A stretch of 64,000 bases of DNA, taken from contig QEYB01000921.1 of assembly GCA_017562135.1 (NCBI GenBank), positions 496,001 through 560,000 on the forward strand. The letters are read 5' to 3'. Position 1 is the first letter of the stretch; every line of letters starts with the position of its first letter. A model generated the notes under the pieces. It was not told where the DNA came from, made no database searches, and saw nothing but the letters and a program-made list of their open reading frames with translations. The position numbers were made by a program, and so were the translations under genes. Shown in pieces: positions 24,214 to 39,200 of the stretch. The stretch comes from Dipylidium caninum (taxonomy: Eukaryota > Platyhelminthes > Cestoda > Cyclophyllidea > Dipylidiidae).

Positions 24214-27200
24214 GTGAGTTTTTATGCCGCCATTTTTCACTTATTTAAAGTCGCTGCTTTGCGCCTTATGACAAAACTGGTCAAGGCACTTTAGTTCATC
24301 ACTTTTCTTCACACTCTCCCCTTTTCTCTCTCCCCATCTCCCATATCCCAAGCGTTGACAAGTGACAAAGAGAATTCGAGTCCATTGGCACCTGACACCG
24401 AATGTTTAGGGATGATAAATGGAAGTTCTATAGCTAATGGATGTCAGTGAACACGACTTCTATAATTTTGTTTGATCCCTGTCACAGTAGCCTCATTTCC
24501 TCGCATGAGTGAAGGATAGAGGCTGAGTAACCATTCATCAATGAAAATGGTCAGTCTTGGGAAATTACGGGAACAGACGGGTGTGAAGCCCTCACGCGTA
24601 AATTTCTCCCGGCTAAGCTAAAATAAAATGACCGCACATAAAAGGCCGCAACGAATTTTAATTATTCTGGGGGGAATTGTTCTATCTGAGGGTGATTCAG
24701 CAGGTCAGTCATCAAAAAGACAACGGCCAGTGCCTTATTATTCGCTGCAAGTTGATGGCCTCCTCCCCGTAGTCCACCGACTAAGCCCCGAGCCATGCAT
24801 ACTGGTGGCTTTAGGGCAGGATAACGTCGGCTGTTCACTTTGGCGCGTACGTCGGCCACTGGACTGTGGACGTTGAATGTAGGAAATTCCCTGATTGACT
24901 TCAGAGTGAAGGTGGGAGAAATATCAACTTCCTCGGGCAAACACTGCAATGGCGAGGAAGTTGCAGTCGTTATGGCGAAAGAAAAGAGGGCGGGTGCGGG
25001 GGGAGGGGCATGGCAAAAGATACCCGGCGTTCCACCTTGGAGCATGCCAAACGAAGAAATATGGGATCAGTGAAGCCAATTCCTCTGTTTGCTGAGGACT
25101 TTTAGCATCTCACAACCGCAAAACACATCATTTTGTCTTTTTTTTTAAGCCGCAGTGTTCGCTCGAAAGACCGCTGCAATAAGTTAGGATGGACGAGGGA
25201 CTGTCCTCCTTCTTCCCAACAAGTGGGAACTCCTCTAAAGTACACTTAATATTCAGGAGAAACTAAAGTCCACACACACACACACACACACCCCTGTCAT
25301 TTGGCGGCAAAAGATTACTGCACCCTGTTTTCTTTCTGCACGGCGGTTAAAATTAGAGCAGACTGCGATGCTTTGGGGGAAAAAACCTCGGGGATGCTCG
25401 CAGATCCTCGCACCGGATGTAGGTTATCTTTGCGAGTTTTCGCGAATTTTCAACCGCCACCGATTTTCCACCCTTCCTCCTCGGCAACTGTAGAGGCAGT
25501 GTCCGAGACTGCTGGAGGGGTGAAAGTAAAATTGCTCGGTACTCATGAAGGCGATATTTGAAATCTTCCGTAGACTTTGAGACAATGAGAATACGATCAG
25601 CACTGTCTCAGCATAGTTCTGTAGCACTGGAAATAATTGTCACAAGAGTGCTTATCACGCGTCAATGAATCCACACAAATTCACTTTCTTCATTAAAATC
25701 GTCGGTTTTATTTCGAAAAAAAGCTGTTAGTTGCGTGAAGGTGCCATTAAACTGAGGGCGACCGTAAGAGTGCTGTGCAACGCGCATAGGCGGGCATTGG
25801 AGCTACCTCATTTGAAAAATGGGCGGATGCACGCTGTCCTGCCCGACTGAAATTCGCACAAAGTCGGAGGGGGGAGAGCGGCGAAGCCAAGTTTTGTTAG
25901 GCGACGGGCACGAGCCTGCACAAAGTCGAAAGATGTGTTGTCGACGCAATCGAGGAGACCGCATCGCCAAGTCTTTGGTCCCCGACCAAATCTTGGCGCG
26001 GTGACAGCTTCAGGGGAGGCACTCAGACCTCCTCTGCGAGTGACTTGGCAGATGAGTCGAGGGAGTTGGAACAACTTGTGCTCTGACCTGGGAACGCTTT
26101 TGCCGACGGTTGGTGTCTTCCCCTGAAGGTGGAGAAAATTCGCCGCGTTTACGAAGTACGGTTTAGTCGTCTATTTCTGGGAATCATTTGGGATCATGTG
26201 TGCAGATGCACGCGAAAACGGAATGAAGCACCGACAAAAGGTCCGCTTTCCTCCCCCATCGGGCCGACTTAAATGCCGAACATACCAATTCAAACCTCAG
26301 AGGTACGTGACTCGTGTGATTGAGGCTAAAGCCTAATTTGGGAAAGAAAGTCACACCAGTAAGAGACGTTTTCTACAACAATTTCGCCTTTTTAAAATCC
26401 TTTCTTTGACATCTGTTCAACCCAAACCCATTTGTTATACATTTCGTGGACTAATGGAAATCTTGAAACTGTGGCACAAGTCAAAAGACTAGAAGGGGAA
26501 AAAAAACACGGCTATTTTGGCTGGTAGCTGAGTACGTGGGGCTGTGAGGATGAAATTAACTCCTAAACGACAATACAACATTAAAAGGACGGTTGTCCCC
26601 TTTGACATGGACCACAATCAACCGTGGTGCTCGACGCTCACCTCGGAAGGCATGTCGACGAAGCAAAGAAGTTGTACCTGAATCGCACCGCCAGGATGAG
26701 TTCCACAACAGCTGTGAAACGATCGTCGCGACAACTTCCATCGCATCTTCTTCCATCTTTCCACTCCTCCTACGCTTCCCCGCTCTCTATCTTTTTCGTT
26801 TCCATCTGTTTTTGTTTACTGACTGGAAACGGTGCACTGAGGTGTGCCACCAGATTATGGGCGGAGACACACAGACCCTGAGACTTTAAAGGCCCGTATT
26901 TTTCAGGGGGTACAAAGGCGATGAGACTGGAATCGGAGGATTTGTTGCAGACGCAGACATCGACGATTAATGCTGAGGTCTATCACGGCGAACAAAGGCA
27001 GTATTTCGTGGTAAGTTGTGAGTGCGTTGAGGGTGACTTTGCCCTGGGAGGAAGCCCTTTTTCCCCCTGCCGTGACCTAAAGTGTAGCGGAATGTTTAAA
27101 CACCACTCCACCATGACCGCCAGGTTGCGTAAGTGGGCGGAAGAGCCACTGACTGCCTCCTCTGTTCACTTGAAAAAGATCTCCCGAGTATGATTTAGTT

Positions 27201-30200
27201 TGGTTTCGCGTCTGACTCAGGCTGCTAAGGAATGCGTAGATTACTCGAGTGACGTACGATGTCAAAAGAGGTCTACGAGTGAGTGGGAGCGCGTTTGTGC
27301 GGCACTGATTCCCCAACTATGCGCCTCCAGGAGGGGAGAAGACCCGCATGGAGTAGCGAAGACTAACCGTGTCCCGATGGTGAGAAGAGTTGGCCAAAAA
27401 GTTTTTCCTTACTCTAGCAATTCCCAGAAGAGATGCGGTAACCATGGGGACACTTTATGCCAGAATGCAGTCTCCGCTGCGTTCAGTGGAAGCCTCGCAC
27501 TCCACCAGACATGCGATTTGCTCGAGTGCAGGCTTTCAGCAGCGGCAAGCAGGCGATGGAGTTAAGGCTTTGGGGTGCATTGCAATTTTGTTGCTTTATA
27601 ACAGCTACCATTTAAATTTCTATTGTGCATAATTTTAGCTACGAAAATCGGGTGTTTTCATTCTAGTCAACATCACCGGTGTCGCTCTCACCCGCGTCTA
27701 TGAGGAAGTGGAAGGTGTCGGAGAAAGTGGCCACATTCTCTCCTCCTTCAATAGCCCAGGCTTTTCTCAAAATGCAAAGCGGGACTTTGAGTATATTTTG
27801 AATACGTTTTGCAGGTGAGTAGACAGCTTGAAAATGTGTCTTTTCCGTAGTGGCCTCTACTTAATGTCCCACTCAATGCTAAGAGAAGTGGTTAGGCCAT
27901 TGACTGCACCCCTTCCGCCCTCGTCGGAACACCCTCCAACCCACTGGTCCTTCCCTGTCGGCCGGTAATACTCGAGGTGTTCCGGACTAGTCTATAAACA
28001 CCCCCCCCCCCGCAAATGCACTAACTATGGACGGGTTGGTTGAAGTCGTTCGGTCGAGTGCTGTCCTCCCACCTCACCGAGCGGAGGGTCCAAAATGGTC
28101 TAAGATGTGAGCTGCCCAGCACTGTGAGGCAGCAGGGCAACTCGGATTGTCCCAACAACTTTGTTTTATGCCTCGAACAGGACCTAAATTTTGGAGATCT
28201 AAGAGTCGAATATGTCCTTGTAAACAGTTCAATGATTTCAGTGCCACAAAAAAATTCACAGTTTACGATATTTTTTTTTTGTTGATGGAGGAGTAAACTA
28301 TACGGTGGTACTGAATAAACCATGAACTTTTTCGGTGAGAAGTGGAGTTTTAAGAGGCTTCAAAGCGCTGCCATTTGGGGAAGTTGAGATTATTTGTGGA
28401 GACCGTCGAGGTGAGAGAGGAGAGCAACGCATCCGTACCGCGTGGGCAGTGCCCGAAGTTCTTCCGCAGGCCATCTGAATGAGTTGTCCAAATGCACATC
28501 CTGAAGCGATCGTGGGGATTTTCCAAATTTCCTCTTTGAAACGTGGATATTGTGAGACCAGGTAGACAAAGGAAATACACAATCGTGCTTTTTTGACTGT
28601 CAAACCCACCAATTAACCTGAGAGGAGACTCATACACCCGCCTAACCGCTTTAAATTACAGAACTCCCATCCCGGACAGGTACCTTGTAAGCCTACAGAG
28701 CTTCCGCAATCGTTACACCCTCGTCTACCGAGTACCGTGTCGGGACAAAGGAGCGGGCGGCTGCAAGACCGGAGCCAAACTTACCGCTGTGATGCAACGC
28801 TCCCTCAACAGACAGTGCTCTCGAAATGTGAGTTGCTTCGCCGGCCCCCTTCCGTGCCGCGGGGCGGCTTCGGCGGAGGGGAGCGACGCCCTTCATTTAT
28901 TCCATCTTCACGCCGCGTTCTGCCTCGATTGCTCTAAGTAAAAGCCTTACCTTTGATGGGACGGCTAGCAGTGATGACAAGCAGGGGAGAAAGACAAATT
29001 ATCAGAAAGCTTTCCAGCCGTAAACACTAACACCAGGCCAGGGGGACAGAGTTACAGGTGGGACGGAGAGTGGTGTGCACCCGATTCCATCGCTTACGAT
29101 GCCACAATGAAAAAGTGCGACGTCCTCGCCTGATGAGCATTAGAACGCGAATACGAAATGACTGTGCCGAGACTAACGCGCTCGAAATAGTGGACGAAAT
29201 TTGAGCGTCCACTGACTGTAAGACGGTTCTTCATCGTCACCGACGTCCAGAGTAGATCTACGCGATGGCAAGTGGGACTTCTTGACAGTATTTCACTGCA
29301 TCTCAAGAAGAAGAGCTTTCGGCCCGTCGCCTCTATTTACTTCCCTCTCTTGGTCTTCGTCCTTACAGCCAACGACACGGCGTCCGACAGAGTCGAGTAA
29401 ATGTCCCCTCAGTCTGTAACACTGGGCGGCCCTCGGAGGTAGGGAAACCACTCGCCAGTGGGTTGCCAGAAACACCACGTCCGTGCACAGTTTCTAGTGT
29501 TAATTTGCTCCCTGACGACATGTGTCAAGATTATGCTCAGCTGCGCAAAATCATGCCAATTTCCTTCTGACTCGCAAACGTTGGTCAACACTTTATTGTC
29601 GAGTATCTACTTCACCGTAGCTCGTGTGTAAAGAAGGCAAAAAAAGCCTATGAGGTGTCCTGCCTAAACTCAGGGACAGAAAGACATTAAGAAACCTGTG
29701 ATAGAGGAATTTTTGGATTACTTTAATCTACAAAGTTTTTCCTGCTGGAAAAGAAGTCAGGAGCCAAAGCATTTGAAGGGTACTGGCTCCTCGCACTGTC
29801 TCCATCCTCCAATTCGCAGTCATCACTGGATAATAGCCGGAAACCACTGATTATTTCTGATGCAGAGGTCGCATAGGCTACCGCGGCGTTAATAACCGGA
29901 GACAGAGCCAAATCGCCTCTACTGCGGAATGTGGAGGTGAGGCATTTTAAGACGGCAGAACCTGTAGCCAAGCGCCCTCTCCAACGCAACAACGAGGTGC
30001 TCTTGATATTTTACGTTGAAGTCCTACCTGCCTCCTCCTCACGCACTCCTTCTCCAGCATTGTGTGACTCCTTTAACCCTAAAGCACGTGAGAAGAGGCC
30101 ATCAATTGGCTCATTTTAGCCATCATATGGCGGTAGCTTGCGGTCACATCGCTGTTGTAGAGACGCGTTGTCTGCTACTCAAAGTCCTCGCCTAATCTGC

Positions 30201-33200
30201 GTCAGCATTTGGTGACACAGTCAACAGTCTTGTCTGCGGCTCCTGCCAAAGAGGATCGCGGCAGGTCCAGTTTCGTTTCACTTGTTTGCTCGACGTAGTT
30301 GCCGGCGTCTGTGTTTGTCTCCAGACACACGACTCACCACAACAATGGGACGTTTCGTCTGTGGTCGTTCATGCGACACGCACTGGTCGGTGAGTGTGTG
30401 GACACGCGGAGGTGGCGGAGATCCACACTGACGGACTGCGGGTTGCGAGTAGCCGCGGGGGAGTGGCCACTTGACAGCCCGTGAAACACCCATCACTCCT
30501 CGCTGTGACAAGCCAAATTACTTAAAATCTTGCGTTTTTTGCAAGTTGCACCCTTGAAGATGCATCGATGCTGAGAGGTAGTTTTAATTTTGCGAAATGA
30601 CATTAGAGTTTCGCGATTGCTCCACGTTTTTGCTGCAGCAGTGGACAAAGCATGTCCTCCTCCGCTCAACACGATCAGATGTGAAGGCGGATCGGGAAGG
30701 TCGCAAGCACAGCCGGTTGTCAAGTGGAGGTAGAAACCGAGAGTTTTTCTCGCAACCAGCATGGTTCTGGTGCGTTATTTCCTGGCCATAATGTAAGAAT
30801 TTTTAATGATGGTGTTTCAGTTGGCAGCCCCGTTGACAGACAGTGAGGAGGCAACTGACAGTTTCTACTGCACCCAAGGATAGTCCCTTACTGAACGACG
30901 TGTTTGGCGTGTACGTGGAGGAGAGCATTTACGTCAAAAAACCACACGACTGTTCAAAATTTCAACGCGCCTGTTTGCAATGCTTCGAGCAAGTGAACCA
31001 GACAGTGAATAGAAACAAAATCTGTGAGTTTAGCCCTCCTCTAGGGCATGCATTCGTCTGAGAGGCGACCCCCTCGGCCAGCAGAGGCTGATTAGTGCAG
31101 TTGTCGTGTTCTCTTGGCGGGGCAGGGCAGGGCGCGGGCGGAGGCCGTGGGGACGGTGGGGCAAATGGCACGACCACGTCAGCTACCGAAATGGTCTAAT
31201 CTCCAAGATATCGGCGACTTCATTCAAAAAATGGAGGATGCTGCGCAATCCTCCCTCATTTTTTTTCCTCCCTTCACTCAGCACTGCCTCCTAGTTTTCT
31301 GCTGTTGTTGTCAAACCTATCAGCTGGTCCAAATAACTTCGTAAATAGAAAATTTACCATAAATAACATGAGTTGGGGAGTATGAGACTCGAGGCTTCAA
31401 AACCAACAAGACTCTTTATTTACTGGCAGTGCCAATAGCCCGGCTAGTTATCGTACCGCGCCACCGGCGGTCGTGTCCGAGGAAACACGGTTGCAGTGGG
31501 TGTGGACCCCTTCCACAGTTGCTCTGACACACAATTCCCACTATCCACTAAACAGGTCCCAGGCGTACCTACAAAGAGGTGGGGCGTGCGAGTTCGTTCC
31601 ATCACTTTTCCCACCTTGCCCTGGGCACTGTCGCACTCGCCATGAAAACACTGGCATGTGACGGCGAGAATGACACTTATTCACGATGACCGATGGGTGA
31701 GGAGGTTCATTTTGCCGCGCTAAATGACAAAAAGGAACCCTCTACAGTGCAATCAGGTGGCAGAAGAGAAAACATGGAACCGTTGCGCTCTAAAAATCCC
31801 CGTGTTTGGGCTAGTTTTCCTCACTGTCAAGACCTCTCAACCACCCCAGAGCGGTGGCGGGAGGAGGAAGGGCACAAGAGGAGGCGGGTGTGTGAAATGA
31901 AGACACCCTCATAATGCAGCACCAGTTGTGTGTCAACAAGTTGGGTTAAATTTGGACGACGATGCGCGCCAACCGCGGATCGCATTACGGTGGAGGAAAA
32001 TAGTGGCTGCAGGCGGGAGAATATGCTCAGTGCGCAGAACATAACTCCTTATTTCAGCGCAATTAATTCCTCGACCATATGGGGACTTTAGTGCTGTACC
32101 AGGAGTGTACGAGGCCATTGAAATACCCATATAAGTACTTAGAGCCGTTTTATGTGATGGTGCATCGAGTTTTGCCGGTTCGCCCCACATCGTCGAGGTA
32201 GCCTCGTAGTTTGAGGAGGGGGGCAGCGGGGGTAAGGAAAAGTTTAATTTTCTGCTTTATGACTAGGCGGTTTGGCGAGGGGAAACATATACTCCGCCCG
32301 ACAACAGCAGCGCTTAAGGAACTCCAACCGCGCCGGTGTTATCGCATACAAAATCGTTTCTACATTCTTGAGGTAGAGTATGTTTCGGCTGGACGCCAAA
32401 AGGCCTCTATGCATCATCAAGTCATCCTAGCATCCTGGGGACAGGAGAGATCAGACGTAAGGACACGTGGAGTTTATGGACTACACGGAGAAGTGCTGAG
32501 AGCCGAAGGGATAAGGAGTCCTTGCTGGAGACGTCACTGCGCGCCATTTTTGGGAGGGTGTAGCTATTTTTCCAGTCGAGCGACGTCCTCGGCTTTCCAC
32601 ACACACACTGAAGTCTCCGCGTGAATAGAGACAAGAAAATGGAGACCGAGGGATTTTGAGATTTGGTCGACGCACTTTTAGGGAAGTTAAGTGAGAAAAT
32701 TTATTGTCAACAACCACCTCCCACGCGTCTTAATTCCCTCGGTTTCCAGTTAGTCCGCCACAATGTGGCCGAGGCGCAGTAACCACCACAGCGCAGGAAA
32801 CAATGTGGACAGTTAAGAGTCTGTTGGTGTTATACTCACCTAACGACTTCACATATCCTCCAACTCAATGCAGTGGTGAAGGAGGTGATTTTAGCGTCAA
32901 TGAAGGGTCGATTTGGCGTTGCATTCACGTTCACCACTGAGAAGTGCCAAACCAGCGTGGATTAAGGGAAGAAAGGGCTATTTTTAGCCCAGGCGGGGAC
33001 TTACAGACCCACCTACGCATACGTATTCTTGACAGGAGATAGTGGCGTCCAGAGATGGCGTTGAAGTGTGCTGTCCCGGCAGAGGCAATGAGATAACAAG
33101 TCGACCTACCTTGAATGGGGGAAATTAAGTGGCTGTTAAGACCGCAGTCGGGCTGAAATGTCAACATGAGCGCGAGGTCACAGACTCACTTGGGTTCAAC

Positions 33201-36200
33201 TCTGGCACCCAGTGTCCATTCCGCACTGCCCACAGTTAATGGCTAGAAAACGATTTACCCACCTCTCCATGATATACCAAAATTTTGTCTTATTCAGTAC
33301 ACTGTGGAAGAAGCGGAAACAGTTGTAGGCAAAGCATCTCATGCTACAACACGCCCGGATGTCTGGGATTCTTCAGTCCACCATGCTATCCGGAGGACCG
33401 GCAGGAGCACATGGACAATGGAACCTGCGTCAAAGGTACCTTGCCTACTTGCACCTGCATGTCCTATAAATTCATTTTCAGTGCACCTCGTTGATACTCT
33501 TAAGGCTCGGCAGTGAGTGCCACCAAACGAGGCATTCAGCTCAGGTGGCTACTTTGACGCCTTTTAATCGCCCTCATATGCTTAACAAGAGCCTTGTGAG
33601 GACGGAACAAGGCAAACACTTTAAATGTCACAGAAGCACTTCGTAAGGAGCCTGATTGACTTGGAGGCACAGATGTTGGGCGGAGACTATTACACTTCAG
33701 TGGGAAATTGTCGTAAGACTTTTCCTCTCAACGGCCCCTATCCACTGCGTTCAGAGGTTGTTTTCTGGGTGCCCAACCTAACTTACACTAGCTATGGGAA
33801 AAGTTTTCTATTCAAATTTTAAACATAAGCTCGTGCTCACTAAACTTCGGTTTTGACTTGTGTCAAATCCAATTATAAATTTCGTTTATAAAGGTTTAGT
33901 TTGCATACCCAGTAGGTAAACAGTAAGCCTTGTAATTTCCCATGTCCGCCAAGACTTATTTTATTTTGTCTCCAGCTGGGCGTTCCTAAACTTTCCTCCT
34001 CCTGTAATTTACTAATTAGTCACTTCAGGAGGCATTTTCGTTAGCAAAGAGACAACTTCTCAGGTTCTCCGTCCGAATATATTGTCTACTGTAGTTGATA
34101 TTTGGGTAGGAAGGGCAGAACCCCTTATCTCCTATTTCATTTCCTGGCAAAGCCCCGGGGACAACCGGTTATGTGATTATATTATAGTCATCGGGCCAAT
34201 AAACTTTCTAAAGTATTGTGGTAGGAACGTGGAGCATATGATCACCCGGAACTACTTCCATTATAAAAGCTCATAGAACCTCGATTCTAGTAAACATTAC
34301 CTTTACCAAGCCAAAATCAACAGTTTTGAGGACAGATAAGATAGTAAAACCAAAAAACAGCTTAGCATCCGGTTTGCCTCTTGCATAATGGCAGAAATTA
34401 GACCGATACTAAAATTTCTACTCAATTAATATAAGCAATATAAGTTTACCATCGCAATTTAGGCCTCAGGTTAGTTTAATTGAAGGTTGGCCACGAAGAG
34501 GGGTGTGGAGACATTACGGGAGTTGCGAAGAATTTGTCACTTCAACGCATTGAGTCATTCTTGTCGGAGTGGACATTCCACAAGGGACGCGCGCACCTTT
34601 TCACCTCACTTTCTGACATGCAAACCTACCAAAATGATCGATTGCCCAGATTTTATCCACGATATACAGGAGTATTTTTTCCGCTGACTTAGTGGTAAGA
34701 ATGGACGCGTGACTTTTCACTTCAGCCTCCCATTAATGCCTAAATCAGTAGATCTCTGTCGAGTCGGTGTTGATGGAAAAGAGCCTTCGTGCCTGAATGA
34801 GATGTGGAGTTAAACCCTCGGCGAAAGCAACACTTTCGCCCAATCGCTTAATGCAACTGCGGGACTGCATCACACAGTCAACATTTTTCACTTTGACTTA
34901 TGTTCCGTAGGAAAGTTTGTTTGAAACTCATATGAAAAGAAGCCTCATTTTTATATAACATTTAGGCAATACGTTCAAGATCCGACTTTCACCCGTCTAT
35001 CGAAATATATCAAATGCTTTTCAATGCCACCTGCAACGCCGTCCACGACATCAACTTCACTTCAATTTTACAATTCTGGCAGGGTTGAAAAGGCAGAACG
35101 CGCTAACGCATCTGTGACGGACCCGTCGACGACGTTGTGGAGTGCAGATCCACAGCAATTCCACATTGTATTAAACACCACCATTGTGTCTACCGTTGCT
35201 GGGCCTCTGGACATAAAAGCTCGATTGTCACCTCAGAATTTATCAGTGACCTCTCCGCAAGACGTCATTCTAAGAGGAATCAGGTCATCCACTCATGGTA
35301 ATGAAAGTGGTAAATGTCATATCCCTGATTTACTTGGTTACACCAAAAGCTCGCATGTTTCCGTCGCCACGCTCGCAGACGCGAATGTGTCAATTGCGAG
35401 ATCCGAGGAGTCTCATCACTCCGAGTGTACACATGGCATAACACCAGCAAGACTGGCCTCTTTACTCATTCAGCATGAAGTCACGTCGATAAATTCGTCG
35501 GAGAGTTGAGTTATTTTGAGATACACCCCTACGAGCTGCCATATGCCACAGGAGAGAATTAGGTAATAAGATATGGCCCGTTTGGAATGGCGAGGAGAAG
35601 ATGCAGTAACCGTTCCAGGCTCATTATTTTTCTTCTCTGTTAGGGATAAGGAATTAGTTGCAGGGGAATTGGTCTTTGAGGTCGTGAAACAGGGGTAAGC
35701 CGGTCATTTGGTCTATAAAAATCACGGTTCCGCCCATCTTGCCCAGCACTCCACGGCGGACTATGGAGGGACGGGCTGGGATGTGTGATGCTGCCCACTT
35801 GGCTCGAGGCTTGCACTCCCACATGGGATACCAAAATACTGTGAGGTTTAGCTACTCTAAAACCCCAGGATTGTCATTCCTCTACTAATGGGAACGTGGA
35901 AAAGAATCGTGGAATTGCTGTCAGCTCCACCACAAAGGCGCGCCGATCAAATGGTTGTATTGAAGGCGCTGGATCTCAGATTTTTCGAGAGCGATTTCCT
36001 CCAGATTACACGAAAGCCCCTTGGCCAGCATCACGGTAGGAGAGTAAAAAGGGTGTTTGCGCGAAGGGAGGATTAAAGAACATACATAAGATGAAAAATT
36101 TTTAACTCCAGACGAAATACTTCTGCCCCATCCATCTTGAAACGAAATTGGGACCGGGGGTTAAGGGGACTCTGTGCTTTCGTGAGGAGTGGGTAAACAA

Positions 36201-39200
36201 GACGGTAAAAGGATTTATTTATCTTCCCCACAGAATATGAACTAAATCTACACTATCTGAAGTTGTTTGACCGAAAGACCGACGTACTGCAGAGCGATGA
36301 TTTCGATGGTGCACGAAGTCAAGGCGATCTTCGAATGAAATTTGTTCAATTCACAAAACCTTTCCTTTACACCACGTCGAGCTGGCGATCAGCCAGTTGT
36401 GATCTGGACATAAGCCATTTCGTGAACGGTGATGAAGTACTGTACGGCCCGGCTATATCACCTGCGTTTGTACAAAATTTGGACGGAAGAAGACCGCACA
36501 TATTTTCTTACGCTATGAAAAACGACCTGGATAATGGGCTCAAGGTGAAATTCCACCTGAAAAGTACGTGGTGGACATTCACTCATTAATATGCCTCTTT
36601 TGTCACGATCATGGGTTTACGAGGCTAAAGTCGTAGGTATCCGTATGGGGACAGGGCTACTTTCCTATTGACTCGTGTTGCTTTCTCTCATCCAACTAAC
36701 TGGAGACCTGATTTTGTGAAACACTCTCCCTAGAAGTGGTAGAGGATTAAATTTGCCATTAACTAACGTGAAAGGAATAACCTCCTCTCTCTTCGTCACT
36801 TACTTCGGTGGCTCGTTTAAAGTCTTGGAGTTCGACGCTGCACTGAATTGTGGAAAGAAATGGAGAAAAAAAATTTTCATGTTTAAAGATGGCATCAGGG
36901 AGAACAGTCGACATCGATCGCTCGCTGATTGGTCCGCTGGCTCGGCCAATGGAAATTAGTATGGAATCTCCGTTCATACAGTCGGTTCATGCTAGCAAGG
37001 CAGATATCAAAGTGTAAGCAGCGTTTCCCCTCCACCCTTTTTGTTTTCTTCTTAATCCAGAAGAGACGTCGATTCTAAAATTTTGCCATTTGCAATAAGA
37101 CCAGACGATTATCCGCGGCCGGCAAGAATGTCGCCAATTCAGTAAGAACGGCCAAACCCTCCCTCTTCTACTCCAAACAGCGTTGGACTTTAAATGTCAA
37201 CGGTAATCAACACTTATTTTCTTTCCTCTCATCTTCTCTTCTATGGACTTGTCCCAGTAGTTTATACTGTTAACCGTTGTTGTTTATACCCTGAGTTCAC
37301 TCCGGAAAGCTAAATGAGCGCTTTTCACGTTAATGGTAGATAAACTGAACGGAATACTTTGTTTCTTGTTCTTCTCCAAGTCGCCTTTTTATCATGGCGT
37401 GAATTCTTGCCTTACCTTAAGGCTAATATTCCACTTTCCTTGTTAAGTGGGTGAGAAGGGATTAGCAAGATGGAGCATAGACGATTGCGCAAAACGCTTT
37501 ATGGTTTTTTAATTTTTCCCTTATCCCGTATCCTATTTTATCCCTAGGTAGAACGGAAGTGACTCCGATTTATCTTAACGTATACGTTGCATTTGACGAA
37601 GCCCCCCCCCCAGGCCGTTTTTGCATCAAGATTTGATCATTTTCCCCACTCATGACAACTACGCACGCGATGTGCACTCCCGCTCCACCTATGATTTTTC
37701 CCTCCAACTACGCTTTCCACGTTTGTCTGAACTCGCTGGGGACAGAGGACCGAGACACGAGCAACAGGGTTTGCGTAAACTACTAATATCCATTCAAGAC
37801 TGCTTTCACACGCAAAAGTATCAAATGCTCCTGTTCATCACAGGCGATTCGACCGATCCGATGATGTGGGATGAAACATCGCGTGAATCCATCGACGCAG
37901 AGGATAGCGGCGTGGAGAATTCCACTCGCACTCCTCCCACCTACGCCATACTCTCTCGTGTGCTGTCAACCAAAGATGTCAATGTCATTCCCTACCTGGT
38001 GCTCTTCTTCGCCGCGTCAGCTGCTATCATCATTCTGATGATCATCAACACGTTGATTTGCTTGATTAAACGACAGAGGCGAGGCAGATGCCGTGGGATA
38101 CAATTAAGACATTTGCATCTCAAGGACTCGAACAATAAGGAATTTGTGGTTATTTCCGGTGAAAAGGCGAAACAGCATGAGGAAGGCTACATTCCCCTGA
38201 ATTTTAGAACTCCTCACACCCTGCTAACACCGTCTGAGGGTCCAAGTCAAAATTTTACCTGTGCAAAAAAGGGAATCCTCGTTTCCTACATCAGCTTCCG
38301 CGTTTTTTATACTTTCATTTTTACTTTCTCGGTGGCTCTGTCGATCCTCTTTAGCTTTTGGCCCCCTGTGGGTCTGGAAAACGTAGAATCCACATCCGTC
38401 TGGAATAAGGAAGTCCTCCTCCCTCTGAGCCAGCGGGAAGCTGCTCGTCGCGAGGCCGACACTGACAAGGTGCTCAATCAGCACTCCACGAAGGCGGCCC
38501 AGCTTGTCCACGTGTGTCAGGACATAATGATTCGGCAAATCGTCGATTTCACCCGAGAAGTTGACCGAACAGTCCATGAGGTGTTAACAGCCGAGTTGAA
38601 TCCGGGAAAGTCGAAAGAAAATATGTTCAAGATGATGGAGGCATTTATTTTTCGACAGATGAATGACCTCAACCTGGCTGTGCAAGACTACATCAGTCAT
38701 TTGAGGGCAGAACTCGATGGCAGCATGATGCCCGACGTGGTGCGCTTCTCCGAGCTGCTCTCCAGCATCTACGCGTCGCAGTGGCTGCTCTTTGTGAAGA
38801 GAATGATGAACAGCACGCACACATCCTGGGACATAAATGGCCCCGAGGGGCACTTTGTTCCCACTCCCGAACACTTGAACGCCCTCCGCCTGAAGATATC
38901 AAACATTGAATTTGCACGACAGTTTGGCCTGGCCGAAGCGGAGAACTTCCTCTTCATTCCTTCGCTCATTACGTCACAGTAAGTTTGATATGGTGGTAGT
39001 ATTGTACACTCTCAACATGGACCACATATCGTCCGGAGAGGCGTCACGCAGTGGGTGTTGGCCGGACGAGGAGGGTCCAGTGCCCCTCAGGCGCCACGAG
39101 CGCAGACTTGTGGATTAGCCGGGCTGTTTACTCGACGAGGTGACTGGCGATGACGGAGGGAATGAGGAATCAGAGTGATTTCATGAGGCCCCCCACGTTA

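Noticed and set aside
33634..33822. Open plus-strand frame containing LIDLEAQMLGGDYYTSVGNC
   Set aside because: It looks protein-like, but its acceptors give the wrong phase for the neighbouring exons and it ends in a stop without a good donor. The exon at 34029-34212 fits the phase instead. It might still be an alternative exon.
36753..36959. Plus-strand frame with SSLFVTYFGGSFKVLEFDAA
   Set aside because: It overlaps the exon at 36889-37013 in another frame and cannot be joined in phase to either neighbour. The exon encoding GRTVDIDRSLIGPLARPMEI fits the downstream phase.
24135..38978. Identification of the large protein as HAP2/GCS1, meckelin, prominin or a TMEM132-like protein
   Set aside because: The signal peptide, Cys-rich ectodomain and number of membrane segments each recall one of these, but no characteristic motif matches and the order of elements differs.
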